A stretch of 64,000 bases of DNA from Bryum argenteum (lineage: Eukaryota > Streptophyta > Bryopsida > Bryales > Bryaceae). The position numbers and the translations under genes were made by a program. How positions within the stretch are numbered: the stretch's first letter is position 1; each line of letters starts with the position of its first letter. The stretch covers positions 19,075,001 to 19,139,000 of the forward strand of contig CM073325.1 in the NCBI GenBank assembly GCA_037043015.1, read 5' to 3'. Below the pieces are notes generated by a model. That model did no database searches. It saw only the letters and a program-made list of their open reading frames with translations, and was not told the origin of the DNA. Below, piece after piece: positions 37,435 to 51,000 of this stretch.

Positions 37435-37602
37435 CTAAAACTGCACGGAGTATTCGTCCTCTTCAAGGGTCTTGCATTGGACGGACTCACCAAACATGCC
37501 ATGCAACACTCTGGTGCCAACTATGTCGGTCAAGTACTCTCTCAGCTTGGCTAGTAACATGGTTTTCTCTGTTGGAGGCAAGCTCCTGGCCTCTAGATCC
37601 AT
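37435..37602 (-). CDS. Small 55-codon frame, possible exon or captured gene fragment
   Basis: Reads MDLEARSLPPTEKTMLLAKL, then REYLTDIVGTRVLHGMFGES and VQCKTLEEDEYSVQF, stopping at TAG. It is preceded by a possible splice acceptor (TGTAG|ATTCGTCTC). The composition looks protein-like. The PPxxKT start and Glu-rich end faintly recall the WPP domain of plant nuclear-envelope proteins, but this is weak. It directly abuts the CACTA-like element and so could be a captured fragment. Confidence 0.25.
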   Translation of the reverse strand: MDLEARSLPPTEKTMLLAKLREYLTDIVGTRVLHGMFGESVQCKTLEEDEYSVQF

Positions 37603-39159
37603 GAGACGAATCTACACATCACCAATCCCTTGTTCCAGTCAATAATTTGGCATGCATGCCATTGTACATCAGTCCGCATTCTCTTTAAAGATTTAGTCGA
37701 TTTCCACTTCACAATCTACAGATCACATGAGTAAACACCTAGGTAACATATAGATAAGTACCAATTGATTTGGACTCAGCACCAGGTGAGTATCGGTGCC
37801 AAATAAACATATCAAAGTGAAAATTATAGCTAAATGTTCATAGAAACTCTGGTCTAGTTAACAATTGAGTAGATTGCCGTTATAGTGAACCTAGTCAATT
37901 CTGTAAACTGTTGCAATCATAGCTGTAAGCATCAAGCCGCTCGATATTGCATACACATGTGATTGGCATTCAAGTCTAGTTTATTTTAAATGATTCAAAC
38001 CTGAAGATAACTAAGTATAACATTGAGTATCACCCAAATATCACATTTAAATACCCAAGGGGATCGAATGCTGCGAAGATGATGGCTGGACAATCATATT
38101 AACTTCCTAAATCCCTGCTCTGAGTTTTTGAGTCAAGCGATTACCATTCTAGTGAAGCTAACCAATTCCAGTAAGTGTGTATTCTTAACTGTATGTTCAA
38201 AAAAAAGTTATATACACATCAGTGGCATCAGCTCAAAGCTGGTGGTGAAGAAGAGCATACCAGTGAATCTGCTTCATCGAGCCTAGTCTTAAGCTTCGTA
38301 AGCTTGTGTTTGTTTTCTTCTACAGTCATAAACAAGAACAAAAACGTCAATTCTCCTCACACACACCCACAGAAAACCTTGATTCTCTAGAGAAAGGAGC
38401 CTTTTCTTACCACCACGAAGGGCAGGAACAAAAGTGCACTTCCGAGAAAGGTTCGCTGACAACTCGCAGTACCGCCTCTTGTAGCCATCGAATATCTCAC
38501 TCATGGTGATCGCAACCCTAAATCCAAGCACCACTCTCTGATTTAAATATTGATCACGGACTTCATTGTGGATTACTCTTACTCCTAATGAATAAAAAAA
38601 ACTCAAGTAAGAATGGTGGGAATTGCGTACCCGGGAATACGGAATTACAGGGTTGAAACTCCAGCTCTGATCCAAACCCTAGTGAGAAATTGATCACGGA
38701 TAGTTTTGTGAGTTACTCTTAAATCTAAAGAAATATACGAAACCCAATTGAGGGAACCCAAAAAATAGTAGCAAGGATCACGTAGAAGGGACTGAAACCC
38801 CAGCCTTGATTTGAAGTTTGTAGGTGCCGGAACCGAAGGAGAGGAAGCGTGAGCAAGATTGATCACGGACTTTTTTGCGGACTACTCTAAAACCTTAAGA
38901 CATAATTGACGAAATCAGAGAAAAAGTGGTGACAATTGCCTACGTGAGCCCCCAACTACGAAATTGAGGTTTGTAGCTACAGAAATCGAAGGGGAGGAAG
39001 CGTGAGCAAGATTGGAGTGGTGATTGCTGTGACCTTCTTTCTTTGAAAATACGGCTGGCAAGTCACCTGCTCCATAACAAGTGGCGGAGCATTAGTCATC
39101 CATAAAATGGATGAACTTCATCACTTTGGGTTTAGGCTTAGGGTTTTGAGTAACATTGA
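37603..39159. other. Non-coding or unrecognised sequence
   Basis: No supported gene. Frames at 38289-38675 and 38645-38866 (minus) coincide with a diverged tandem repeat and have no recognisable domain. Confidence 0.45.
38551..38990. repeat. Three diverged tandem units starting TTGATCACGGA
   Basis: TGATCACGGA occurs at 38551, 38691 and 38860, each followed by a G/T-rich stretch and ACTCT, and each preceded by related ...GAAACYCCAGCYYTGAT... or GAGGAAGCGTGAGCAAG sequence. Unit lengths are about 140 and 169 bp. An old tandem duplication. Confidence 0.6.
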
Positions 39160-39393
39160 TAAATGCAATGGATTACACAGATAAATGCAATGTTTGTTTA
39201 CAGAACATCATCCTGACGCCTTGACGTTAAAACAACCTCTATTGTGACAAGTTAACAGTTAAATTAAGTCAGTAGTAACGCGTCCGCGTTAACAATACAA
39301 CAATAACGACGAAAACGCGTTGAAACATTATCAACACTTACGTTTAGACTCAGCAATACTGATTTGTTTACGCTAAAACAACGTCAATAGTGT
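39160..39393. mobile_element. CACTA-like remnant (GACG/CGTT-rich)
   Basis: The same flavour of repeated motifs as the bounded CACTA element (CTGACGCCTTGACGTTAAAAC, GCGTCCGCGTTAACA, GACGAAAACGCGTT), ending near CAATAGTG at 39392. It may be the far end of a larger copy beginning at 36591, or a separate remnant. Confidence 0.35.
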
Positions 39394-39411
39394 TGAAGAA
39401 AGAAGTTGAAG

Positions 39412-41991
39412 AAAGCTTATGTTGTGATAATGGCTAGGAAAGCAATGGTGGCGACCCAAATAAAATGGAGGGATGCAATATGCGCCAAGGTTGTGTTACA
39501 ATTGTGGCAAACCGGGCCACATTCCAAGAAATAGCTTCCAAAACAAGAAGGAGGAGAAGGAGAGTGCCAATGTTGCAAGCAATAAAGACAATGAGAAGGA
39601 TTATGCGTTTCTAAGCTCCGTTGTTGCAAGCAAAGCGGAGATGGAAGAGGAGCTTGCGTTTGCAGTCAACGGTGGTACTCACAACACGATGGCCAAGTCG
39701 ATCGTAGATTTACCTTCTCCATGCATGAAATGGCTAATGTGGCACACCAAATGTCACAATAAGCCCCTTTGGAGGTGTGGCATGGACGCCTTGGGCATTG
39801 ATTGAAAAGAGCGTCAATGCCCTTGGAGGCATGGTGAATGACATGCAAATCAAGGATTGCGCATCAAATTCAGCGGTTTGTGAGGGGTGCATTGAAGGCA
39901 AGCTTTCTAGGACTCCATTTCCAAGTGAGGGAGGTCAACGTGCAAGCAGGCCACTGGAGTTCGTTCATTCTGATGTTTGTGGTCCATTTAAGACCATTTC
40001 AATGGGCGGTTGCTTGTACTTTGTGACTTTGATTGATGATTTATCTAGAGAGGTGTGGGTGTATGTGTTGAAGTCCAAGGGAGAGGTGTTTGCCAAGTTT
40101 GTGGAGCTCAAGGCCCTTGTGGAAAAGCAATGGGAGCACAAAATTGAGGCGTTTCGATCAAACAATGGAGAGAAGTTCACTTCCAAGGCCTTTGAGCACT
40201 TCTTGCTAGCTCATGGCATTGAAAGGCAACTATCAACACCATACACATCACACCAAAATGGAGTGGCGAAGAGAGCAAATCGCACCATTGCAAAGTGGGA
40301 GTGTTGAGAAACATGTACCTATTGGAGTAGATAGTGTACATGGAGTGTTAGGAGTAGAACTACACACTTAGTTAGTTCGTAGACTCCATTAGGTGTTGCT
40401 TGTAGTCAAAGGCAACCCATAGTGGTGAGTTATCTCACATGGTTAGGAAACAAGTAGAGGAGGCTTCCTCCTACTTGTATTCAGCCCATGCATGGCTGAT
40501 GTTATCCAATACCATCTAAGTAAAGTCTTTTCCTTCAAATCTTAATAGGTTATGGGCCCACGCACGTGGTGGTGCGCTTGAAGGAGAAATTCAAATCATT
40601 TGGAGAGGATCTTGGAGCTTGTGGGACAAAACCAGCCTTGTTTACATGTGCACCTTCAAACCAATTGGTGTAAGTCCATTTCCAGAAGTCTTGAAGTGAA
40701 TTTTCTTTGGAGTTTGTTGGCTGAAGTTGAAGTTGTTGAGTGCATTTGAGTGTGAGGTTGTGTTTTGAGAGAGATCACACCTTGTTAGGGCTGGTTGCAT
40801 GCTCTTTGATTGAGTTTGTGCTTAGATTTGCACATTGGGAGCCAATTAGGGCTGATTGTGCACTTGGGTGCATCAGGGATTGCAATTGAGGCAATTGCAA
40901 TCTTGTGAGAGTGTTTAGAGTGCATTGGAAGCATCTTTGAGTTGAATGAGGAGTTTGCCATTCATTAGAGTGCTGATTTGAGCTCTTGTGAGAGAATGTT
41001 GCACATTTGTGCATTGTTGAGTTGATCAAGGGCTGATTTGTGCTCTTGTGAGTGAATGTGGAACTTTTGAGCATTGGAGAGTTGGAGAGAGATCTAGATC
41101 TAGATCTAGATCTGATTTGATGAAGTGAGTGCATTGGTGAGTTGGAGAGGGCTGATTTGCACCCTTTCGAGTGAGTGAGGCGAGCTTCTTGCATTTGTGA
41201 TTGCAAGAGAGCTGATTACACTTGTGTGAGTGATTAGGGCAAGTTTAAGTGTCCATTACGGCTGAATTCAGCCCTTGTGAGCTTTGTGGAGTGATTGTGA
41301 GCAAATTAGAGTCATTTGCTTATATTGGATCCCTTGCAAGGGCTGATTGGGAGTCTATTAGCTCCTTGAGGTGTGGATTGCACAATTTGTGTGAAGACAT
41401 TGTGAGTTAGTGGCTGAATTGAAGTAGTTCTTGCCTAGGAAGCTCATGTGGGTGTTGTGAGCAAGATTAGGGTCTGATTTGGTGGTAAGTGTGGTGATAT
41501 ACTTGAGAGAGGTGTTTCTTGTGGTCCATAGGTTGAGAGCTCCTTATGAGGATCTTGCAAGGGCTGGTTGGTGCAATTTCAGCGCCATTGCCTTTGTTTT
41601 TAGGGATTGTGGGGAGCTTGAGTTGAGTTTTTTCAACTCCTCTACCCTCCTTAGGTGCTGCCAACAAGTGGGAGCTACCTCAACATGGCTGCAAGTGATG
41701 GAGATGGCGTGCGCATCATCGACAAGTTCAACGGTGTCAACTTTGGCATGTGGAAGTTCAAGATGGAAATGATTCTTGCGGAGAAGGACTTGTGGGATGT
41801 GGCGGATGGGAGTGAGGAGCCTCCAAGTGAAGATGCTGATTTCAAGACCAAGAAGGCGTTTGAGAGGAAGGAGAAGAACTCCTTTGCTCTCATTGTCACC
41901 AATCTTGCGGATCAGCAAATTGCACACATCCGCTATTGCAAGACACCAGCGGAAGGATGGAGTACGCTTTGCAATATCCATGAGACCAAGA
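39412..41991 (+). mobile_element. Copia family-1 fragments around an LTR, fossil
   Basis: Left part (39412-40301): gag zinc knuckle (LCYNCGKPGHIPRNS), GAG-pre-integrase and integrase stretches, then a purine tract. Middle: a family-1 LTR at 40302-40547 (TGTTGAGAAACATG... to CTTAATA). Right part: primer site GGTTATGGGCCCA from 40548, a leader rich in GCTGATTTG/GTGAGTGAATGTG quasi-repeats, and the start of gag (MLPTSGSYLNMAASDGDGVR, from 41655), which is cut by another element at 41992. Coding on both sides of one LTR suggests a tandem or recombined arrangement. Broken, several breaks. Confidence 0.85.
40302..40547 (+). repeat. Family-1 LTR
   Basis: 246 bp, clearly related to the LTRs of element A but more diverged. 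A purine tract lies on the left and the initiator-tRNA primer site on the right. Confidence 0.85.
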
Positions 41992-44900
41992 TATTGGGAT
42001 TCAATAGAGGAAGAGAGAGAATACAACACACTCAAAGCTTACAAACAAGTAGAGCAATGAATGCTTGAATGAGATATTGCCTTCTAGCAAAGGCCTTTAC
42101 TTATACTTTCTTAATGGCACCTTCCTAGTGCCTTCTTGTACATTTTCCAAGTGTCTTTGGTCCACATGGTTCACATGTGTGCCCCTTTAGTCTTTGCCAC
42201 CACCTACTTGTCTCCTTGCCTCCTAAAGTCAACAAAGTGGGCTGGTCTTCTCTCCCCTCACTATTGCTATTAGAACCAGCCCCTTTGCACACTCTAGAAT
42301 ACTAAGTATAAGCTTCCATGTATATATACTCTAACAAGTACTAATTGCTCTTATAAACTACGAGCAATCTATTCTTCAACACTCCCACTTTGCGAGTAGT
42401 TACCACCTCGCAATCCCATCGCCTTCGTAAGCTTCTAGTGCCTCACCTTAGCAAGCGCCTTGGTCATCACATCAGCCACCATATCCTCTGTTGAGCAATA
42501 CCATAAGCTCACCTCTCCATCCTCCAACTTCTCTCGAATGAAATGGTGTTGCACATCAATGTGCTTCGTGCGAGAGTGGTGCTACGGATCCTTTGCAAGA
42601 GCAATACACCCTTGGTTGTCACACATGATGCCCGTGGCTCCCCTCTGCACAAATCCAACATCCTCCAATAGTTGCCGCAGCCACAATGCCTCCTTTAAGC
42701 AATGGCTTGCTGCCATGTATTCCGCTTCCGTTGTAGACACCGCTATTGTGGGTTGCCTCTTGCAATTCCACGAGATTGCGCCATCTCACTAAAAGAACAC
42801 ATACCCGTCCCCGATCGGCGCGCCATTCACATCACCCGCCCAATCCGCATCACAATACCCCTTCAACTCAAGGTCTTTACCTCCAAGGCACAACTTGTAA
42901 TCAATGGTGCCTTTCAAGTACCTCAAGATGCGTTTTACCGCCATCCAATGTTGAGGACCAGCCTTTGCCATGAATTGGCTCACCACGCCACCGGAAATGC
43001 AAGGTCAGCCCTTGTGGCCACCATTGCATACATCAACGACCCCACCGCGCTTGTATGGAATGGTCTTCATCTCTTCTTCAACCTCCTTAAACTCCTCATC
43101 CGAAAGCTTCAACAATGACCCTTCACATCAAGAGGGTGCCAATGGGCTTGCATTCCTCCATGTTGAACCGCTTGAGCACCTCCTCGATGTACTTGCCTTG
43201 GCTCATGGTGATGGTGCGTGCGCTGCGATTGCGCTCAAATGCAACTCCAAGGCAAAACTCCAAAGGCCCAAGATCACTCATCTCAAACTCCTTCTCAAGC
43301 TTGGCCTTCAACCACTGCAACACCGCATCATCACTAGCCAAGATAATCAAATCATCAACATAGATGATCACAATCAACAAGAACTCCCTTGTTTGCTTCA
43401 CATACAAGGAGTGATCCGCATGGCTTCTAGAAAAGCCTTCTTTCGTGAAGAACAAGTCAATCCTTTGGTACCACGCCCTTGGAGATTGCTTGAGCCCGTA
43501 CAACGACTTCTTGAGCCTGCAAACAAGGTGTTGGGTGCCCTCCTCCACAAAGCCAAGGGGCTGGTCCATGTAGATGTCCTCCTCCAACTCACCATTCAAG
43601 AACGCCGTCTTCACATCCATTTGGTGAATCTCCAAGTCCATGGCTGCCCCAATCGCCAACATGCATCGTATGGTGGTAAACTTGGCCACGGTGCAAGGTC
43701 TCATGGAAATCCACACCCTCCACTTGAGAGAAGCCCCTTGCCACCAAGCGTGCCTTGTAACGCACCACGTTGCCTTGTGCATCCCTCTTGGTCCTAAACA
43801 CCCACTTACAACCAACACTTTTGCGGCCTTTTGGCAATAGGGCCAACTCCCATGTGCCATTGGCCATTAGAGATGCATACTCCTCTTGCATGGCCAACTC
43901 CCACTTGCTTGCATCTACACTTTGCAAAGCATCACCCAAAGTTAAAGGATCATCAAAAGAAGCCACATTTGCACGTTCTACCTCACTAGGTGGTGGGAGA
44001 ATGTGGTTCATCCACCAATCGCCAAGCGGCCGCCTCTCCCTTGTGGGGTACCTTGAACCTTGTGTTCACGCCCCCTCCAATCTCTTCATCTTGTGGTTGC
44101 CTCTCCTCCACAACCTCCTCCTCTTGTTTGTCTTGTTGCTCTTCTTCAACTTCTCGAGCAAGCGGCGCTGAAATTGGAGGTGCATCCACTACAATCACCG
44201 TAGGTGGCTCCAAACTCCCACTTGGATGCATCTCCACATTTGCATCCGCACAAGTAGCGTCCTCCGCAAACACCACATCACGAGACTTGAGGATCTTCTT
44301 AGTCTCCAAACACATCAACCTATATGCCTTGGTGCCTTCACAATAACCAAGGAACAAACACCTTGTGCCCTTTGCATCAAGTTTAGTCCTCTTCTCATCC
44401 GGCACCTTTGCATAAGCAATACAACCAAATACACGCATGTGTGCGATCAAAGGCCTCCTACCACTCCATGCCTCTTCGGGTGTCTTACCAACAACTGCAC
44501 TAGTTGGGCACCTATTTCGTGTGTACACCGCTGTAACCACCGCTTCCGCCCAAAGGTTCTTGTTGAGATTTTGGTGGTGTAGCATGCTCCTTGCCATCTC
44601 CACAATTGTGCGGTTTGCACGCTTCGCCACTCTATTTTGTTGTGGTGTGTAGGGTGTTGATAGTTGCCTTTGAATGCCATGAGCTTGCAAGAAGCGCTCA
44701 AAGGCCTTGGAAGTGAACTCTCCTCCATTGTCCGATCGAAACGCCTTGATCTTGTGCTCCGATTGCTTCTCCACAAGCGCCTTGAACTCCACAAACTTGG
44801 CAAACACCTCTCCCTTGGACTTCAACACATACACCCACACCTTTCGAGAGAAGTCATCTATGAAAGTCACAAAATACAAGCAACCACCCATGGAAATGGT

Positions 44901-46639
44901 CTTGAATGGACCACACACATCCGAATGAATCAACTCCAATGGCTTGCTTGCACGCTGACCTCCCTCACTTGGAAATGGAGTCCTTGAAAGCTTGCCTTCA
45001 ATGCAACCTTCACAAACCGCTGAATTTGATGCAGCATCCTTGATTTGCATGCCATTCACCATGCTTTGAAGAGCCTTGACACTCTTGACATTCAAATGCC
45101 CAAGGCGTCTATGCCATAGCTCCAAAGGCGCTAATTGTGGCATTGGAAGCGCCACATTTGCCATTTCATGCATGGAGAAGGGCATTTCATACAAACTCCC
45201 TACTGTATGCAATCTAGCAATCACCTTCCTATTGGCGGCCCTCACAAGGCATGCATCATCATCAAATTCTACCTTTAAATCATTCAAAGCAAGCTTTACA
45301 ACCGAAATCAAGTTCCTCTTGAACTTGGGGATATGGAGCACCTCCTTCATGTGGATCTTGTGCTTCACTCCCATCACCATCACCTCCTCAACAATTGTAC
45401 CAACACCAACCGCATGCACAATGCTATCATCTCCCAAGTGCACATTGCGTGGTGGTGAAATTACCTCATACGTTTGGAACGCTGCCCTATGCGGCGTCAT
45501 GTGTTTGGTGGCTCCCGAATCCATGACCCACGTGGCCATGGTGTTGTCATCTCCATCGTTGATTGCCATAGCATGCTCCTCCTCTTTCTTCACCTTGCTT
45601 GCAACAAAGGCGCTTAGAAACGCATAGTCCTCTCCATTGTCTTTGTTGCTTGCTAGGTTTGCACTCTCCTTCTCCTTCTTCTTGTTTAAGAAGCAATGCC
45701 TTGCAATGTGGCCCGGTTTGCCACAATTGAAGCACAACCTTGGGCCATTTTGCATCCTCACTTTGTTTAGTGCCGCCACCAACGCTGTCTCACCACTTTG
45801 AGCACCCTTCTCCTTCCGCTTGGAGACTTCATGCATCAACCTTGACACCACAAACTCCATTGTAAGGTCAGCAAGGTTTAAGGTCTCTAAAGCGGTGATC
45901 AAACTCTCAAATGAAGGTGGCAAGCTATCCAACAACGTCATCACTATATCGTCCTCCTTCATGGGCACTTCCAAGCACGCGAGCTGATCCGCGAGTGCCT
46001 TGATGTCGTTGATGTGCTCCAACAAGTCAGCGCCTTCCTCCATCTTGATTGTGAAGAACTTGCGCCTCAAGAAGAGGATGTTGGCCAAACTTCTTGTCTC
46101 ATGAATGTTGCAAAGCACCCTCCATGCTTCACTGGGTCCTTTGCAACTCTTGATGTGAGCAAGTTGGGCATCCACCAAATTGAGCCCAATCATGGACATG
46201 GCCTTCCTCACCCTCCTTTGGTAGTCCTTCTTGTCCTTGTCACTTGCATCAGATGGTGGAGCCTCCTCCGTGCCTTCAACAATCTCCCACAAGTCCATGG
46301 AAGAGAGGGCCAAGTTCATCTTGAACTTCCACAAGTTGAAGTTGGTGCCATTGAACTTCTCAAGCACCCTAACACTCTCACCCTCCAAAGTGGCCATAGC
46401 CAAACACACACGCTGCTCTTACAGCACCAACAACTCAAACGAGCTACCAAACACTCAAATCAGCCCCCTACTAGTGTGTAAACACACTTGCGCACAAAAG
46501 TCCTTCTCTACACTCAAACAAGCAAGATCCACTTGCTCCCACTCAAATAAGATCATAAACAAGCTTCTACAACTCCAAATCACTCAAATGTAAGTAGAAG
46601 AGCCTCAATTGACCTCCTTAGCACCTCACTAGCACAAAT
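41992..46639 (-). mobile_element. Copia element B (LTR family 3), fossil
   Basis: The 3' LTR is at 41992-42381 (390 bp, family 3; TGTTGAAGAATAG... on the minus strand). The internal region reads right to left: leader remnant (46410-46639), gag (from 46409; MCLAMATLEGESVRVLEKFN), zinc knuckle CFNCGKPGHIARHC, protease VMDSGATKHM, GAG-pre-integrase LWHRRLGHLNVKSV, integrase (FRSDNGGEFTSK), reverse transcriptase (YVDDLIILA) and RNase H ending near 42400. The gag-to-integrase stretch is one long frame of 807 codons, so the copy is well preserved, with several breaks downstream. Its own 5' LTR is absent: the leader runs straight into a family-2 LTR at 46640. Confidence 0.9.
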
Positions 46640-48027
46640 TATTGAAGCTCAATAGAGGGTGAGAGAGAATACAAACATCAAAGCTTACACACAAGGTAGA
46701 GCAATGAATGCTTGAATGAGATACATATGCATTCGAAGCCCTTGCTTATGTATCCATAGGTAGGCACATGGTGCTACAAACAATATGGGATAACCGAGAG
46801 GCTAATTCCTCTCTTGTCTCTCTAAGGCTTTTAGGACCAGCGCTCTTCAAACACCCTAGAGGACTAACACCTAGCCTCCGTTACTTACTCTAACATACTC
46901 TAAAACCTATTAGTTGCTCTTATAAACTACGAGCAACCTAATCTCTAACACTCCCACTTTGCGAGTAGTTTTCTCCTCGCAATCCCATCTCCTTGTGCCT
47001 CACCTTGGCAAACGCCTTGGTCAACATATTACCCACTATGTCCTCCATTTGGTAATACCTCAAGCTCTCCTCTCCATCTTCTAACTTTCCTGCTTGCATT
47101 TGGCAACAAAGCCAATTCCCATGTGCCATTGGCCATACTAGATGTCTACTTGTCTTGTTTGGTCAACTCCCACTTGCTTGCATGCACACTTTGCAAAGCA
47201 TCACCCAAACTCAAAGTATCATCGAAAACAAATAAGATTTGTACGTTCAACCTCAATAGATGATGGAACAATATGGTTTAACCACCACTCACCAAGTGAC
47301 CACCTCTCCCTTATTGGATACCATGGGCCTTGTGCACGCTGCCCCTCTTCAATCTTCCTCATGTGATTAAACCTCCACATCCTCCTCTTGTGTCTCTTTC
47401 GGCTCTTGCACTGCTTTAGGCTTTTCTCCAACTTGAGCCTCTTGTACAACGCACGCTGAAATTGGAGTTGCATCCACCCCAATCACCATAGTGGCTCCAA
47501 ACTCCCACTTGGATGCATCTCCACATTCGCATTTCGACAAGTGGCCTCCTCCGCAATCACCACATCACGAGCCGCTGAATTTGATGTACTATTCTTGATT
47601 TGCATGCCATTTACCATCCTTTGAAGGACCTTCAAATTCTTCACATTCAAATGCCCAAGGCGCGTATGGCGTAGCTGCAAAGGCGCTGATTGTGGCATTT
47701 GGTGTGCCACATTGGCCATATCATACATAGAGAAGGGCATTTGATACAAACTCCCTTCTCTTGGCAATCTAGCAATCACCTTCCTATTTGCAGCCCTCAC
47801 AATGCATGCATTATCATCAAACTCCACCTTTAAGCCATTAAGAGCAAGCTTTGCTATGGATAACAAATTTCTCTTTAACTTTGGGATGTGGAGAACCTCC
47901 TTTATGTTGATTTTGTGCTTTACTCCCATCACCTTCACCTCCTCAACAATGGTGCCAACTCCGACCGCATGCACAATACTACCATCTCCCAACTGCACAT
48001 TTCGTGGTGGTGATATTACCTCATATG
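46640..48027 (-). mobile_element. Shortened Copia element C (LTR family 2), fossil
   Basis: LTR at 46640-46950 (TGTTAGAGATTAGG... on the minus strand), then a purine tract, an RNase H end, a short pol tail and a protease/GAG-pre-integrase stretch (about 47483-48027). It lacks reverse transcriptase and the integrase core, and has the same abbreviated layout as element F (57159-58350), with near-identical sequence. Element D begins at 48028 inside its protease region. Confidence 0.8.
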
Positions 48028-51000
48028 TATTGAAGCTCAATAGAGAGAGAGAAGGAATACAAACAATCAAAGCTTACAAAGAAGTAGAGCAATGAATGCT
48101 TGAATGAGATACCTACTCATTCCAAGCCCTTGCTTATATATCCATAGGTAGGCACATGGTGCTACAATCAATATGGGATAACCGAGAGGCTAAGGCCTCT
48201 CTCCACTCTCTAAGGCTCTTAGGACCAGCCCTCTTCACACACTCTAGAGGACTAAGACCTAGCCTCTATACCTCACATAAATACACTCTAATAACTATTA
48301 GATGCTCTTATAACTACGAGCAATCTAATCTTCAACACTCCCACTTTGCGAGTAGTTATCACCTCGCAATCCCATCGCCTTTGTTAGCTTCTCGTGCCTC
48401 ACCTTAGCAAGCGCCTTGGTCAACACATCAGCCACCATCTCCTCCGTTGGACAATACCACAAGCTCACCTCTCCATCCTCCAACTTCTCTCGAAGGAAGT
48501 GGTGTTGCACATCAATGTGCTTCGTACGTGAGTGGTGCTTGGGGTCCTTGGCAAGTGCAATACACCCTTGGTTGTCGCACATGATCCTCGTGGCTCCCTT
48601 TTGCACCAACCTAACATCCTCCAATAGTTGTCGCAGCCAGAGTGCCTCCTTCAAGCAATGGCTTGTTGCCATGTACTCCGCCTCCGTAGTAGACACCGCT
48701 ATCGTGGGTTGCCTCTTGCAATTCCACGAGATTGCACCATCTTCTACAAAGAACACATACCCCGTAGTGGACCGGCTCTCATTCACATCACCCGCCCAAT
48801 CCGCATCGCAGTATCCTCTCAACTCAATGTCCTTACCGCCAAGGCACAATTTGTAGTCAATGGTGCCTTTCAAGTACCTCAAGATGCGTTTTACCGCCAT
48901 CCAATGTTGAGGACCAGCCTTTGCCATGAATTGGCTCACCATGCTTACCGGAAATGCAAGGTCAGCGCTTGTGGCCACCATTGCATACATCAACGACCCC
49001 ACCGCTGCCTTGTATGGAATGGCCTTCATCTCTTCTTCAACCTCCTTGAACTCCTCATCCGAAAGCTTCAACAACGACCCCTTCACATCAAGAGGAGTTC
49101 CAATAGGCTTGCACTCCTCCATCTTGAACCGCTTTAGCACCTCTTCAATGTACTTGCTTTGGCTCATGGTGATGGTGCGTCTTGCGCTGCGATTCCTCTC
49201 AAACGCAACACCTGCGGCAAAACTCCAAAGGCCCAAGATCACTCATTTCAAACTCCTCCTCAAGTTTGGCCTTCAACCACTTCAAAACCGCATCATCACT
49301 AGCCAAGATAATCAAATCATCTACATAGATGATCACAATCAACAACGACTCTCTTGTTTGCTTCACATACAAGGAGTGATCCGCATGGCTTCTAGAAAAG
49401 CCTTCTTTTGTGAAAAACATGTCAATCCTTTGGTACCACGCCCTTGGTGATTGCTTTAGCCCATACAACGATTTCTTGAGCTTGCAAACGAGGTGTTTGG
49501 TGCCCTCCTTGACAAAACCAAGGGGCTGGTCCATGTAGATATCCTCCTCCAATTCACCATTCAAGAACGCCGTCTTAACATCCATTTGGTGAATCTCCAA
49601 GTCCATGGCTGCCCCAATCGCCAACAAGCATCGAATGGTGGTAAACTTGCCACCGCGCAAAGGTATCATGGAAATCAACACCCTCCACTTGAGAGAAGCC
49701 CCTTGCCACCAAACGTGCCTTGTAGCGCACCACGTTGCCTTGTGCATCCCTCTTGGTCCTAAACACCCACTTACAACCAACACTTTTGCGGCCCTTTGGC
49801 AATGGGGCCAATTCCCACGTGCCATTGGCCATTAGAGATGCGTACTCCTCTTGCATGGCCAACTCCCACTTGATTGCATCCGCACTTTGCAAAGCATCAC
49901 CCACATTCAAAGGATCATCAAAACAAGCAACATTTGCATGTTCTACCTCACTAGGTGGTGGAAGAATGTGATTCAACCACCACTCACCAAGCGGCCTCCT
50001 CTCCCTTGTTGGGTATCTTCGCTGCCCCTCTCCAATCTCCTCATGTCGTGGTTGCCTCTCTTCCACCACTTCCTCCTCTTGTATTTCTTCTAGCCCCTGC
50101 ACACCTTGAGGCTCTTCTTCTTCAACGGGCGCTGAAATTGGAGGTGCATCCACTACAATCACCGTAGATGGCTCTAAACTCCCACTTGGATGCATCTCCG
50201 TATTTGCATCTCCACAAGTGGCCTCCTCCGCAAACACGACATCACGACACTTGAGGATCTTCTTGGTCTCCAAACACATTAACCTATAAGCCTTGGTGCC
50301 TTCACAATAGCCAAGAAACACACACTTTGTGCCCTTTGCATCAAGTTTAGTCCTCTTCTCATCCGGCACCTTTGCATAAGCAATACACCCAAACACACGC
50401 ATGTGTGACACAAAGGGCCTCTTACCACTCCATGCCTCTTCGGGTGTCTTACCAACAAGTGCACTTGTTGGGCACCTATTGCGTGTGTATACCGCTGTAA
50501 CCACCGCTTCCGCCCAAAGGTTCTTGTTGAGGTTTTGGTGGTGTAGCATGCTCCTTGCCATCTCCACGATGGTGCGATTTGCTCTCTCCGCCACTCCATT
50601 TTGTTGTGGTGTGTAGGGTGTTGATAGTTGCCTTTGAATGCCATGAGCTTGCAAGAAGCGCTCAAAGGCCTTGGAAGTGAACTCTCCTCCATTGTCCGAT
50701 CGAAACGCCTTGATTTTGTGCTCCGATTGCTTCTCCACAAGCGCCTTGAACTCCACAAACTTGGCAAACACCTCTCCTTGACTTCAACACATACACCCAC
50801 ACCTTCCTCCTGAGAAATCATCAATGAAAAGTCACAAAGTACGAGCTACCGCCCATTGAAATGGTCTTAAATGGACCACAAACATCCGAATGCACTAACT
50901 CAATGGCTTGCTTGCTCGACCTCCCTCATTTGGAAATGGAGTCCTAGAAAGCTTGCCTTCAATGCACCCTTCACAAACCGCTGAATTTGATGCACCATCC

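Noticed and set aside
38289-38866. Minus-strand gene with repeated IRDQ-like motifs
   Set aside because: The motifs come from the diverged TGATCACGGA tandem repeat; no other protein-like signal.
39160-39393. Definite right end of a 2.8-kb CACTA element starting at 36591
   Set aside because: CAATAGTG does not pair well with CACAAGAGGAAAACA and no 3-bp target duplication matches.
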